Positions 1 through 15,200 are shown, counted from the first letter of the stretch. The stretch is DNA of 64,000 bases from Limnomonas spitsbergensis (GCA_037349105.1 JAYJMM010000122.1:1736001-1800000); one strand, 5' to 3'. Made by a program: numbers and translations. The notes: generated by a model from the sequence alone, not told the origin.

Positions 1-1799
1 TCACTCACAACTCTGCAGATCACGGCACCACCCTTCTGCTTTCAAACAGGTCCAGGGAGTCTGCGTCAGCCTGCTGCATCATTCCCGGTATTCACTCACA
101 ACTCTGCAGATCACGGCACCACCCTTCTGCTTTCGAACAGGTCCAGGGAGTCTGCGTCAGCCTGCTGCATCATTCCCGGTATTCACTCACAACTCTGCAG
201 ATCACGGCACCACCCTTCTGCTTTCAAACAGGTCCAGGGAGTCTGCGTCAGCCTGCTGCATCATTCCCGGTATTCACTCACAACTCTGCAGATCACGGCA
301 CCACCCTTCTGCTTTCAAACAGGTCCAGGGAGTCTGCGTCAGCCTGCTGCATCATTCCCGGTATTCACTCACAACTCTGCAGATCACGGCACCACCCTTC
401 TGCTTTCAAACAGGTCCAGGGAGTCCGCGTCAGCCTGCTGCATCATTCCCGGTATTCACTCACAACTCTGCAGATCACGGCACCACCCTTCTGCTTTCAA
501 ACAGGTCCAGGGCGTCTGCGTCAGCCTGCTGCATCATTCCCGGTATTCACTCACAACTCTGCAGATCACGGCACCACCCTTCTGCTTTCAAACAGGTCCA
601 GGGAGTCTGCGTCAGCCTGCTGCATCATTCCGGTATTCACTCACAACTCTGCAGATCACGGCACCACCCTTCTGCTTTCGAACATGTCCAGGGCGTCTGC
701 GTCAGCCTGCTGCATCATTCCCGGTATTCACTCACAGCTCTGCAGATCACGGCACCACCCTTCTGCTTTCAAACAGGTCCAGGGAGTCTGCGTCAGCCTG
801 CTGTATCATTCCCGGTATTCACTCACAACTCTGCAGATCACGGCACCACCCTTCTGCTTTCGAACAGGTCCAGGGCGTCTGCGTCAGCCTGCTGCATCAT
901 TCCCGGTATTCACTCACAACTCTGCAGATCACGGCACCACCCTTCTGCTTTCGAACAGGTCCAGGGAGTCTGCGTCAGCCTGCTGCATCATTCCTGGTAT
1001 TCACTCACAACTCTGCAGATCACGGCACCACCCTTCTGCTTTCAAACAGGTCCAGGGCGTCTGCGTCAGCCTGCTGCATCATTCCCGGTATTCACTCACA
1101 ACTCTGCAGATCACGGCACCACCCTTCTGCTTTCGAACAGGTCCAGGGCGTCTGCGTCAGCCTGCTGCATCATTCCCGGTATTCACTCACAACTCTGCAG
1201 ATCACGGCACCACCCTTCTGCTTTCGAACAGGTCCAGGGAGTCTGCGTCAGCCTGCTGCATCATTCCTGGTATTCACTCACAACTCTGCAGATCACGGCA
1301 CCACCCTTCTGCTTTCAAACAGGTCCAGGGAGTCTGCGTCAGCCTGCTGCATCATTCCCGGTATTCACTCACAACTCTGCAGATCACGGCACCACCCTTC
1401 TGCTTTCAAACAGGTCCAGGGCGTCTGCGTCAGCCTGCTGCATCATTCCCGGTATTCACTCACAACTCTGCAGATCACGGCACCACCCTTCTGCTTTCAA
1501 ACAGGTCCAGGGCGTCTGCGTCAGCCTGCTGCATCATTCCCGGTATTCACTCACAACTCTGCAGATCACGGCACCACCCTTCTGCTTTCAAACAGGTCCA
1601 GGGAGTCTGCGTCAGCCTGCTGCATCATTCCCGGTATTCACTCACAACTCTGCAGATCACGGCACCACCCTTCTGCTTTCGAACAGGTCCAGGGCGTCTG
1701 CGTCAGCCTGCTGCATCATTCCCGGTATTCACTCACAACTCTGCAGATCACGGCACCACCCTTCTGCTTTCGAACAGGTCCAGGGCGTCTGCGTCAGCC

Positions 1800-4700
1800 T
1801 GCTGCATCATTCCCGGTATTCACTCACAACTCTGCAGATCACGGCACCACCCTTCTGCTTTCAAACAGGTCCAGGGAGTCTGCGTCAGCCTGCTGCATCA
1901 TTCCTGGTATTCACTCACAACTCTGCAGATCACGGCACCACCCTTCTGCTTTCAAACAGGTCCAGGGCGTCTGCGTCAGCCTGCTGCATCATTCCCGGTA
2001 TTCACTCACAACTCTGCAGATCACGGCACCACCCTTCTGCTTTCGAACAGGTCCAAGGCGTCTGCGTCAGCCTGCTGCATCATTCCCGGTATTCACTCAC
2101 AACTCTGCAGATCACGGCACCACCCTTCTGCTTTCAAACAGGTCCAGGGAGTCTGCGTCAGCCTGCTGCATCATTCCTGGTATTCACTCACAACTCTGCA
2201 GATCACGGCACCACCCTTCTGCTTTCAAACAGGTCCAGGGCGTCTGCGTCAGCCTGCTGCATCATTCCCGGTATTCACTCACAACTCTGCAGATCACGGC
2301 ACCACCCTTCTGCTTTCGAACAGGTCCAGGGCGTCTGCGTCAGCCTGCTGCATCATTCCCGGTATTCACTCACAACTCTGCAGATCACGGCACCACCCTT
2401 CTGCTTTCGAACAGGTCCAGGGAGTCTGCGTCAGCCTGCTGCATCATTCCCGGTATTCACTGACAACTCTGCAGATCACGGCACCACCCTTCTGCTTTCG
2501 AACAGGTCCAGGGAGTCTGCGTCAGCCTGCTGCATCATTCCCGGTATTCACTCACAACTCTGCAGATCACGGCACCACCCTTCTGCTTTCAAACAGGTCC
2601 AGGGCGTCTGCGTCAGCCTGCTGCATCATTCCCGGTATTCACTCACAACTCTGCAGATCACGGCACCACCCTTCTGCTTTCAAACAGGTCCAGGGAGTCT
2701 GCGTCAGCCTGCTGCATCATTCCCGGTATTCACTCACAACTCTGCAGATCACGGCACCACCCTTCTGCTTTCAAACAGGTCCAGGGAGTCCGCGTCAGCC
2801 TGCTGCATCATTCCGGTATTCACTCACAACTCTGCAGATCACGGCACCACCCTTCTGCTTTCAAACAGGTCCAGGGCGTCTGCGTCAGCCTGCTGCATCA
2901 TTCCGGTATTCACTCACAACTCTGCAGATCACGGCACCACCCTTCTGCTTTCGAACAGGTCCAGGGAGTCCGCGTCAGCCTGCTGCATCATTCCCGGTAT
3001 TCACTCACAACTCTGCAGATCACGGCACCACCCTTCTGCTTTCGAATGGGTCCAGGGAGTCCGCGTCAGCCTGCTGCATCATTCCCGGTATTCACTCACA
3101 ACTCTGCAGATCACGGCACCACCCTTCTGCTTTCAAACAGGTCCAGGGAGTCTGCGTCAGCCTGCTGCATCATTCCCGGTATTCACTCACAACTCTGCAG
3201 ATCACGGCACCACCCTTCTGCTTTCGAACAGGTCCAGGGAGTCTGCGTCAGCCTGCTGCATCATTCCCGGTATTCACTCACAACTCTGCAGATCACGGCA
3301 CCACCCTTCTGCTTTCAAACAGGTCCAGGGAGTCTGCGTCAGCCTGCTGCATCATGCCCGGTATTCACTCACAACTCTGCAGATCACGGCACCACCCTTC
3401 TGCTTTCAAACAGGTCCAGGGAGTCTGCGTCAGCCTGCTGCATCATTCCCGGTATTCACTCACAACTCTGCAGATCACGGCACCACCCTTCTGCTTTCAA
3501 ACAGGTCCAGGGAGTCTGCGTCAGCCCGCTGCATCATTCCCGGTATTCACTCACAACTCTGCAGATCACGGCACCACCCTTCTGCTTTCGAACAGGTCCA
3601 GGGCGTCTGCGTCAGCCTGCTGCATCATTCCCGGTATTCACTCACAACTCTGCAGATCACGGCACCACCCTTCTGCTTTCAAACAGGTCCAGGGAGTCTG
3701 CGTCAGCCTGCTGCATCATTCCCGGTATTCACTCACAACTCTGCAGATCACGGCACCACCCTTCTGCTTTCAAACAGGTCCAGGGAGTCTACGTCAGCCT
3801 GCTGCATCATACCCGGTATTCACTCACAACTCTGCAGATCACGGCACCACCCTTCTGCTTTCAAACAGGTCCAGGGAGTCTGCGTCAGCCTGCTGCATCA
3901 TTCCCGGTATTCACTCACAACTCTGCAGATCACGGCACCACCCTTCTGCTTTCGAACAGGTCCAGGGAGTCTACGTCAGCCTGCTGCATCATACCCGGTA
4001 TTCACTCACAACTCTGCAGATCACAGCACCACCCTTCTGCTTTCAAACAGGTCAAGGGAGTCTGCGTCAGCCTGCTGCATCATACCCGGTATTCACTCAC
4101 AACTCTGCAGATCACGGCACCACCCTTCTGCTTTCAAACAGGTCCAGGGCGTCTGCGTCAGCCTGCTGCATCATTCCCGGTATTCACTCACAACTCTGCA
4201 GATCACGGCACCACCCTTCTGCTTTCGAACAGGTCCAGGGCGTCTGCGTCAGCCTGCTGCATCATTCCCGGTATTCACTCACAACTCTGCAGATCACGGC
4301 ACCACCCTTCTGCTTTCAAACAGGTCCAGGGCGTCTGCGTCAGCCTGCTGCATCATTCCCGGTATTCACTCACAACTCTGCAGATCACGGCACCACCCTT
4401 CTGCTTTCAAACAGGTCCAGGGAGTCCGCGTCAGCCTGCTGCATCATTCCCGGTATTCACTCACAACTCTGCAGATCACGGCACCACCCTTCTGCTTTCA
4501 AACAGGTCCAGGGAGTCTGCGTCAGCCTGCTGCATCATTCCTGGTATTCACTCACAACTCTGCAGATCACGGCACCACCCTTCTGCTTTCAAACAGGTCC
4601 AGGGAGTCCGCGTTAGCCTGCTGCATCATTCCCGGTATTCACTCACAACTCTGCAGATCACGGCACCACCCTTCTGCTTTCAAACAGGTCCAGGGCGTCT

Positions 4701-7700
4701 GCGTCAGCCTGCTGCATCATTCCCGGTATTCACTCACAACTCTGCAGATCACGGCACCACCCTTCTGCTTTCAAACAGGTCCAGGGCGTCTGCGTCAGCC
4801 TGCTGCATCATTCCCGGTATTCACTCACAACTCTGCAGATCACGGCACCACCCTTCTGCTTTCAAACAGGTCCAGGGAGTCTGCGTCAGCCTGCTGCATC
4901 ATTCCCGGTATTCACTCACAACTCTGCAGATCACGGCACCACCCTTCTGCTTTCGAAACAGGTCCAGGGCGTCTGCGTCAGCCTGCTGCATCATTCCCGG
5001 TATTCACTCACAACTCTGCAGATCACGGCACCACCCTTCTGCTTTCGAACAGGTCCAGGGCGTCTGCGTCAGCCTGCTGCATCATTCCCGGTATTCACTC
5101 ACAACTCTGCAGATCACGGCACCACCCTTCTGCTTTCAAACAGGTCCAGGGAGTCTGCGTCAGCCTGCTGCATCATTCCTGGTATTCACTCACAACTCTG
5201 CAGATCACGGCACCACCCTTCTGCTTTCAAACAGGTCCAGGGCGTCTGCGTCAGCCTGCTGCATCATTCCCGGTATTCACTCACAACTCTGCAGATCACG
5301 GCACCACCCTTCTGCTTTCGAACAGGTCCAAGGGCGTCTGCGTCAGCCTGCTGCATCATTCCCGGTATTCACTCACAACTCTGCAGATCACGGCACCACC
5401 CTTCTGCTTTCAAACAGGTCCAGGGAGTCTGCGTCAGCCTGCTGCATCATTCCTGGTATTCACTCACAACTCTGCAGATCACGGCACCACCCTTCTGCTT
5501 TCAAACAGGTCCAGGGCGTCTGCGTCAGCCTGCTGCATCATTCCCGGTATTCACTCACAACTCTGCAGATCACGGCACCACCCTTCTGCTTTCGAACAGG
5601 TCCAGGGCGTCTGCGTCAGCCTGCTGCATCATTCCCGGTATTCACTCACAACTCTGCAGATCACGGCACCACCCTTCTGCTTTCGAACAGGTCCAGGGAG
5701 TCTGCGTCAGCCTGCTGCATCATTCCCGGTATTCACTGACAACTCTGCAGATCACGGCACCACCCTTCTGCTTTCGAACAGGTCCAGGGAGTCTGCGTCA
5801 GCCTGCTGCATCATTCCCGGTATTCACTCACAACTCTGCAGATCACGGCACCACCCTTCTGCTTTCAAACAGGTCCAGGGAGTCTGCGTCAGCCTGCTGC
5901 ATCATTCCCGGTATTCACTCACAACTCTGCAGATCACGGCACCACCCTTCTGCTTTCAAACAGGTCCAGGGAGTCTGCGTCAGCCTGCTGCATCATTCCC
6001 GGTATTCACTCACAACTCTGCAGATCACGGCACCACCCTTCTGCTTTCAAACAGGTCCAGGGAGTCCGCGTCAGCCTGCTGCATCATTCCGGTATTCACT
6101 CACAACTCTGCAGATCACGGCACCACCCTTCTGCTTTCAAACAGGTCCAGGGCGTCTGCGTCAGCCTGCTGCATCATTCCGGTATTCACTCACAACTCTG
6201 CAGATCACGGCACCACCCTTCTGCTTTCGAACAGGTCCAGGGAGTCCGCGTCAGCCTGCTGCATCATTCCCGGTATTCACTCACAACTCTGCAGATCACG
6301 GCACCACCCTTCTGCTTTCGAATGGGTCCAGGGAGTCCGCGTCAGCCTGCTGCATCATTCCCGGTATTCACTCACAACTCTGCAGATCACGGCACCACCC
6401 TTCTGCTTTCAAACAGGTCCAGGGAGTCTGCGTCAGCCTGCTGCATCATTCCCGGTATTCACTCACAACTCTGCAGATCACGGCACCACCCTTCTGCTTT
6501 CGAACAGGTCCAGGGAGTCTGCGTCAGCCTGCTGCATCATTCCCGGTATTCACTCACAACTCTGCAGATCACGGCACCACCCTTCTGCTTTCAAACAGGT
6601 CCAGGGAGTCTGCGTCAGCCTGCTGCATCATGCCCGGTATTCACTCACAACTCTGCAGATCACGGCACCACCCTTCTGCTTTCAAACAGGTCCAGGGAGT
6701 CTGCGTCAGCCTGCTGCATCATTCCCGGTATTCACTCACAACTCTGCAGATCACGGCACCACCCTTCTGCTTTCAAACAGGTCCAGGGAGTCTGCGTCAG
6801 CCCGCTGCATCATTCCCGGTATTCACTCACAACTCTGCAGATCACGGCACCACCCTTCTGCTTTCGAACAGGTCCAGGGCGTCTGCGTCAGCCTGCTGCA
6901 TCATTCCCGGTATTCACTCACAACTCTGCAGATCACGGCACCACCCTTCTGCTTTCAAACAGGTCCAGGGAGTCTGCGTCAGCCTGCTGCATCATTCCCG
7001 GTATTCACTCACAACTCTGCAGATCACGGCACCACCCTTCTGCTTTCAAACAGGTCCAAGGAGTCTACGTCAGCCTGCTGCATCATACCCGGTATTCACT
7101 CACAACTCTGCAGATCACGGCACCACCCTTCTGCTTTCAAACAGGTCCAGGGAGTCTGCGTCAGCCTGCTGCATCATTCCCGGTATTCACTCACAACTCT
7201 GCAGATCACGGCACCACCCTTCTGCTTTCGAACAGGTCCAGGGAGTCTACGTCAGCCTGCTGCATCATACCCGGTATTCACTCACAACTCTGCAGATCAC
7301 AGCACCACCCTTCTGCTTTCAAACAGGTCAAGGGAGTCTGCGTCAGCCTGCTGCATCATACCCGGTATTCACTCACAACTCTGCAGATCACGGCACCACC
7401 CTTCTGCTTTCAAACAGGTCCAGGGCGTCTGCGTCAGCCTGCTGCATCATTCCCGGTATTCACTCACAACTCTGCAGATCACGGCACCACCCTTCTGCTT
7501 TCGAACAGGTCCAGGGCGTCTGCGTCAGCCTGCTGCATCATTCCCGGTATTCACTCACAACTCTGCAGATCACGGCACCACCCTTCTGCTTTCAAACAGG
7601 TCCAGGGCGTCTGCGTCAGCCTGCTGCATCATTCCCGGTATTCACTCACAACTCTGCAGATCACGGCACCACCCTTCTGCTTTCAAACAGGTCCAGGGAG

Positions 7701-8060
7701 TCCGCGTCAGCCTGCTGCATCATTCCCGGTATTCACTCACAACTCTGCAGATCACGGCACCACCCTTCTGCTTTCAAACAGGTCCAGGGAGTCTGCGTCA
7801 GCCTGCTGCATCATTCCTGGTATTCACTCACAACTCTGCAGATCACGGCACCACCCTTCTGCTTTCAAACAGGTCCAGGGAGTCCGCGTTAGCCTGCTGC
7901 ATCATTCCCGGTATTCACTCACAACTCTGCAGATCACGGCACCACCCTTCTGCTTTCAAACAGGTCCAGGGCGTCTGCGTCAGCCTGCTGCATCATTCCC
8001 GGTATTCACTCACAACTCTGCAGATCACGGCACCACCCTTCTGCTTTCAAACAGGTCCAG
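1800..8060 (-). repeat. Higher-order tandem duplication, period 3,276 bp (36 units)
   Basis: Rare markers recur exactly 3,276 bp apart. The CACTGACAAC variant lies near 2,461 and 5,737, the GAATGGGTCC variant near 3,046 and 6,322, and the GCGTTAGCC variant near 4,612 and 7,888. Correspondence is lost near 4,780 versus 8,060 (GCGTCT versus GAGTCT). The second copy differs at few sites, for example GTCCAAGGAG near 7,057 against GTCCAGGGAG. The left limit is approximate. Confidence 0.8.
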
Positions 8061-11000
8061 GGAGTCTGCGTCAGCCTGCTGCATCATTCCCGGTATTCAC
8101 TCACAACTCTGCAGATCACGGCACCACCCTTCTGCTTTCAAACAGGTCCAGGGAGTCCGCGTCAGCCTGCTGCATCATTCCGGTATTCACTCACAACTCT
8201 GCAGATCACGGCACCACCCTTCTGCTTTCAAACAGGTCCAGGGAGTCTGCGTCAGCCTGCTGCATCATTCCGGTATTCACTCACAACTCTGCAGATCACG
8301 GCACCACCCTTCTGCTTTCAAACAGGTCCAGGGCGTCTGCGTCAGCCTGCTGCATCATTCCCGGTATTCACTCACAACTCTGCAGATCACGGCACCACCC
8401 TTCTGCTTTCAAACAGGTCCAGGGCGTCTGCGTCAGCCTGCTGTATCATTCCCGGTATTCACTCACAACTCTGCAGATCACGGCACCACCCTTCTGCTTT
8501 CAAACAGGTCCAGGGCGTCTGCGTCAGCCTGCTGCATCATTCCCGGTATTCACTCACAACTCTGCAGATCACGGCACCACCCTTCTGCTTTCAAACAGGT
8601 CCAGGGCGTCTGCGTCAGCCTGCTGCATCATTCCCGGTATTCACTCACAACTCTGCAGATCACGGCATCACCCTTCTGCTTTCAAACAGGTCCAGGGAGT
8701 CCGCGTCAGCCTGCTGCATCATTCCGGTATTCACTCACAACTCTGCAGATCACGGCACCACCCTTCTGCTTTCAAACAGGTCCAGGGAGTCTGCGTCAGC
8801 CTGCTGCATCATTCCGGTATTCACTCACAACTCTGCAGATCACGGCACCACCCTTCTGCTTTCGAACAGGTCCAGGGCGTCTGCGTCAGCCTGCTGCATC
8901 ATTCCCGGTATTCACTCACAGCTCTGCAGATCACGGCACCACCCTTCTGCTTTCAAACAGGTCCAGGGCGTCTGCGTCAGCCTGCTGCATCATTCCCGGT
9001 ATTCACTCACAACTCTGCAGATCACGGCACCACCCTTCTGCTTTCGAACAGGTCCAGGGCGTCTGCGTCAGCCTGCTGCATCATTCCCGGTATTCACTCA
9101 CAACTCTGCAGATCACGGCACCACCCTTCTGCTTTCAAACAGGTCCAGGGAGTCTGCGTCAGCCTGCTGCATCATTCCTGGTATTCACTCACAACTCTGC
9201 AGATCACGGCACCACCCTTCTGCTTTCAAACAGGTCCAGGGAGTCTGCGTCAGCCTGCTGTATCATTCCCGGTATTCACTCACAACTCTGCAGATCACGG
9301 CACCACCCTTCTGCTTTCGAACAGGTCCAGGGCGTCTGCGTCAGCCTGCTGCATCATTCCCGGTATTCACTCACAACTCTGCAGATCACGGCACCACCCT
9401 TCTGCTTTCAAACAGGTCCAGGGAGTCTGCGTCAGCCTGCTGCATCATTCCTGGTATTCACTCACAACTCTGCAGATCACGGCACCACCCTTCTGCTTTC
9501 AAACAGGTCAAGGGAGTCTGCGTCAGCCTGCTGCATCATTCCCGGTATTCACTCACAACTCTGCAGATCACGGCACCACCCTTCTGCTTTCAAACAGGTC
9601 CAGGGCGTCTGCGTCAGCCTGCTGCATCATTCCCGGTATTCACTCACAACTCTGCAGATCACGGCACCACCCTTCTGCTTTCAAACAGGTCCAGGGCGTC
9701 TGCGTCAGCCTGCTGCATCATTCCCGGTATTCACTCACAACTCTGCAGATCACGGCACCACCCTTCTGCTTTCAAACAGGTCCAGGGATTCTGCGTCAGC
9801 CTGCTGCATCATTCCCGGTATTCACTCACAACTCTGCAGATCACGGCACCACCCTTCTGCTTTCAAACAGGTCCAGGGAGTCTGCGTCAGCCTGCTGCAT
9901 CATTCCCGGTATTCACTCACAACTCTGCAGATCACGGCACCACCCTTCTGCTTTCGAACAGGTCCAGGGCGTCTGCGTCAGCCTGCTGCATCATTCCCGG
10001 TATTCACTCACAACTCTGCAGATCACGGCACCACCCTTCTGCTTTCAAACAGGTCCAGGGAGTCTGCGTCAGCCTGCTGCATCATTCCCGGTATTCACTC
10101 ACAACTCTGCAGATCACGGCACCACCCTTCTGCTTTCAAACAGGTCCAGGGAGTCTGCGTCAGCCTGCTGCATCATTCCCGGTATTCACTCACAACTCTG
10201 CAGATCACGGCACCACCCTTCTGCTTTCAAACAGGTCCATGGAGTCCGCGTCAGCCTGCTGCATCATTCCGGTATTCATTCACAACTCTGCAGATCACGG
10301 CACCACCCTTCTGCTTTCAAACAGGTCCAGGGCGTCTGCGTCAGCCTGCTGCATCATTCCGGTATTCACTCACAACTCTGCAGATCACGGCACCACCCTT
10401 CTGCTTTCGAACAGGTCCAGGGAGTCCGCGTCAGCCTGCTGTATCATTCCCGGTATTCACTCACAACTCTGCAGATCACGGCACCACCCTTCTGCTTTCG
10501 AATGGGTCCAGGGAGTCCGCGTCAGCCTGCTGCATCATTCCCGGTATTCACTCACAACTCTGCAGATCACGGCACCACCCTTCTGCTTTCAAACAGGTCC
10601 AGGGAGTCTGCGTCAGCCTGCTGCATCATTCCCGGTATTCACTCACAACTCTGCAGATCACGGCACCACCCTTCTGCTTTCAAACAGGTCCAGGGCGTCT
10701 GCGTCAGCCTGCTGCATCATTCCCGGTATTCACTCACAACTCTGCAGATCACGGCACCACCCTTCTGCTTTCAAACAGGTCCAGGGAGTCTGCGTCAGCC
10801 TGCTGCATCATTCCCGGTATTCACTCACAACTCTGCAGATCACGGCACCACCCTTCTGCTTTCGAACAGGTCCAGGGAGTCTACGTCAGCCTGCTGCATC
10901 ATTCCCGGTATTCACTCACAGCTCTGCAGATCACGGCACCACCCTTCTGCTTTCAAACAGGTCCAGGGCGTCTGCGTCAGCCTGCTGCATCATTCCCGGT

Positions 11001-14000
11001 ATTCACTCACAACTCTGCAGATCACGGCACCACCCTTCTGCTTTCGAACAGGTCCAGGGCGTCTGCGTCAGCCTGCTGCATCATTCCCGGTATTCACTCA
11101 CAACTCTGCAGATCACGGCACCACCCTTCTGCTTTCGAACAGGTCCAGGGAGTCTGCGTCAGCCTGCTGCATCATTCCTGGTATTCACTCACAACTCTGC
11201 AGATCACGGCACCACCCTTCTGCTTTCAAACAGGTCCAGGGCGTCTGCGTCAGCCTGCTGCATCATGCCCGGTATTCACTCACAACTCTGCAGATCACGG
11301 CACCACCCTTCTGCTTTCAAACAGGTCCAGGGAGTCTGCGTCAGCCTGCTGCATCATTCCCGGTATTCACTCACAACTCTGCAGATCACGGCACCACCCT
11401 TCTGCTTTCAAACAGGTCCAGGGAGTCTGCGTCAGCCTGCTGCATCATTCCGGTATTCACTCACAACTCTGCAGATCACGGCACCACCCTTCTGCTTTCG
11501 AAACAGGTCCAGGGCGTCTGCGTCAGCCTGCTGCATCATTCCCGGTATTCACTCACAACTCTGCAGATCACGGCACCACCCTTCTGCTTTCAAACAGGTC
11601 CAGGGAGTCTGCGTCAGCCTGCTGCATCATTCCCGGTATTCACTCACAACTCTGCAGATCACGGCACCACCCTTCTGCTTTCAAACAGGTCCAGGGAGTC
11701 TACGTCAGCCTGCTGCATCATTACCCGGTATTCACTCACAACTCTGCAGATCACGGCACCACCCTTCTGCTTTCAAACAGGTCCAGGGAGTCTGCGTCAG
11801 CCTGCTGCATCATTCCCGGTATTCACTCACAACTCTGCAGATCACGGCACCACCCTTCTGCTTTCGAACAGGTCCAGGGAGTCTACGTCAGCCTGCTGCA
11901 TCATACCCGGTATTCACTCACAACTCTGCAGATCACAGGCACCACCCTTCTGCTTTCAAACAGGTCAAGGGAGTCTGCGTCAGCCTGCTGCATCATACCC
12001 GGTATTCACTCACAACTCTGCAGATCACGGCACCACCCTTCTGCTTTCAAACAGGTCCAGGGCGTCTGCGTCAGCCTGCTGCATCATTCCCGGTATTCAC
12101 TCACAACTCTGCAGATCACGGCACCACCCTTCTGCTTTCGAACAGGTCCAGGGCGTCTGCGTCAGCCTGCTGCATCATTCCCGGTATTCACTCACAACTC
12201 TGCAGATCACGGCACCACCCTTCTGCTTTCAAACAGGTCCAGGGCGTCTGCGTCAGCCTGCTGCATCATTCCCGGTATTCACTCACAACTCTGCAGATCA
12301 CGGCACCACCCTTCTGCTTTCAAACAGGTCCAGGGAGTCCTGCGTCAGCCTGCTGCATCATTCCCGGTATTCACTCACAACTCTGCAGATCACGGCACCA
12401 CCCTTCTGCTTTCAAACAGGTCCAGGGAGTCTGCGTCAGCCTGCTGCATCATTCCTGGTATTCACTCACAACTCTGCAGATCACGGCACCACCCTTCTGC
12501 TTTCAAACAGGTCCAGGGAGTCCGCGTTAGCCTGCTGCATCATTCCCGGTATTCACTCACAACTCTGCAGATCACGGCACCACCCTTCTGCTTTCAAACA
12601 GGTCCAGGGCGTCTGCGTCAGCCTGCTGCATCATTCCCGGTATTCACTCACAACTCTGCAGATCACGGCACCACCCTTCTGCTTTCAAACAGGTCCAGGG
12701 AGTCTGCGTCAGCCTGCTGCATCATTCCCGGTATTCACTCACAACTCTGCAGATCACGGCACCACCCTTCTGCTTTCAAACAGGTCCAGGGAGTCCGCGT
12801 CAGCCTGCTGCATCATTCCGGTATTCACTCACAACTCTGCAGATCACGGCACCACCCTTCTGCTTTCAAACAGGTCCAGGGAGTCTGCGTCAGCCTGCTG
12901 CATCATTCCGGTATTCACTCACAACTCTGCAGATCACGGCACCACCCTTCTGCTTTCAAACAGGTCCAGGGCGTCTGCGTCAGCCTGCTGCATCATTCCC
13001 GGTATTCACTCACAACTCTGCAGATCACGGCACCACCCTTCTGCTTTCAAACAGGTCCAGGGCGTCTGCGTCAGCCTGCTGTATCATTCCCGGTATTCAC
13101 TCACAACTCTGCAGATCACGGCACCACCCTTCTGCTTTCAAACAGGTCCAGGGCGTCTGCGTCAGCCTGCTGCATCATTCCCGGTATTCACTCACAACTC
13201 TGCAGATCACGGCACCACCCTTCTGCTTTCAAACAGGTCCAGGGCGTCTGCGTCAGCCTGCTGCATCATTCCCGGTATTCACTCACAACTCTGCAGATCA
13301 CGGCATCACCCTTCTGCTTTCAAACAGGTCCAGGGAGTCCGCGTCAGCCTGCTGCATCATTCCGGTATTCACTCACAACTCTGCAGATCACGGCACCACC
13401 CTTCTGCTTTCAAACAGGTCCAGGGAGTCTGCGTCAGCCTGCTGCATCATTCCGGTATTCACTCACAACTCTGCAGATCACGGCACCACCCTTCTGCTTT
13501 CGAAACAGGTCCAGGGCGTCTGCGTCAGCCTGCTGCATCATTCCCGGTATTCACTCACAAGCTCTGCAGATCACGGCACCACCCTTCTGCTTTCAAACAG
13601 GTCCAGGGCGTCTGCGTCAGCCTGCTGCATCATTCCCGGTATTCACTCACAACTCTGCAGATCACGGCACCACCCTTCTGCTTTCGAACAGGTCCAGGGC
13701 GTCTGCGTCAGCCTGCTGCATCATTCCCGGTATTCACTCACAACTCTGCAGATCACGGCACCACCCTTCTGCTTTCAAACAGGTCCAGGGAGTCTGCGTC
13801 AGCCTGCTGCATCATTCCTGGTATTCACTCACAACTCTGCAGATCACGGCACCACCCTTCTGCTTTCAAACAGGTCCAGGGAGTCTGCGTCAGCCTGCTG
13901 TATCATTCCCGGTATTCACTCACAACTCTGCAGATCACGGCACCACCCTTCTGCTTTCGAACAGGTCCAGGGCGTCTGCGTCAGCCTGCTGCATCATTCC

Positions 14001-15200
14001 CGGTATTCACTCACAACTCTGCAGATCACGGCACCACCCTTCTGCTTTCAAACAGGTCCAGGGAGTCTGCGTCAGCCTGCTGCATCATTCCTGGTATTCA
14101 CTCACAACTCTGCAGATCACGGCACCACCCTTCTGCTTTCAAACAGGTCCAGGGAGTCTGCGTCAGCCTGCTGCATCATTCCCGGTATTCACTCACAACT
14201 CTGCAGATCACGGCACCACCCTTCTGCTTTCAAACAGGTCCAGGGCGTCTGCGTCAGCCTGCTGCATCATTCCCGGTATTCACTCACAACTCTGCAGATC
14301 ACGGCACCACCCTTCTGCTTTCAAACAGGTCCAGGGCGTCTGCGTCAGCCTGCTGCATCATTCCCGGTATTCACTCACAACTCTGCAGATCACGGCACCA
14401 CCCTTCTGCTTTCAAACAGGTCCAGGGATTCTGCGTCAGCCTGCTGCATCATTCCCGGTATTCACTCACAACTCTGCAGATCACGGCACCACCCTTCTGC
14501 TTTCAAACAGGTCCAGGGAGTCTGCGTCAGCCTGCTGCATCATTCCCGGTATTCACTCACAACTCTGCAGATCACGGCACCACCCTTCTGCTTTCGAACA
14601 GGTCCAGGGCGTCTGCGTCAGCCTGCTGCATCATTCCCGGTATTCACTCACAACTCTGCAGATCACGGCACCACCCTTCTGCTTTCAAACAGGTCCAGGG
14701 AGTCTGCGTCAGCCTGCTGCATCATTCCCGGTATTCACTCACAACTCTGCAGATCACGGCACCACCCTTCTGCTTTCAAACAGGTCCAGGGAGTCTGCGT
14801 CAGCCTGCTGCATCATTCCCGGTATTCACTCACAACTCTGCAGATCACGGCACCACCCTTCTGCTTTCAAACAGGTCCATGGAGTCCGCGTCAGCCTGCT
14901 GCATCATTCCGGTATTCACTTCACAACTCTGCAGATCACGGCACCACCCTTCTGCTTTCAAACAGGTCCAGGGCGTCTGCGTCAGCCTGCTGCATCATTC
15001 CGGTATTCACTCACAACTCTGCAGATCACGGCACCACCCTTCTGCTTTCGAACAGGTCCAGGGAGTCCGCGTCAGCCTGCTGTATCATTCCCGGTATTCA
15101 CTCACAACTCTGCAGATCACGGCACCACCCTTCTGCTTTCGAAATGGTCCAGGGAGTCCGCGTCAGCCTGCTGCATCATTCCCGGTATTCACTCACAACT
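6300..15200 (-). repeat. Higher-order duplication, offset about 4,638 bp (51 units)
   Basis: Markers in 6.3-10.6 kb recur in 11.0-15.2 kb. GCGTTAGCC recurs at 7,888 and 12,526, CTGTATC at 8,441 and 13,079, and CACGGCATCA at 8,661 and 13,299. GTCCATGG recurs near 10,238 and 14,878 with the offset grown to 4,640 by two single-base insertions. The block overlaps the 3,276-bp duplication, so the array has been copied in nested steps. Confidence 0.75.
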
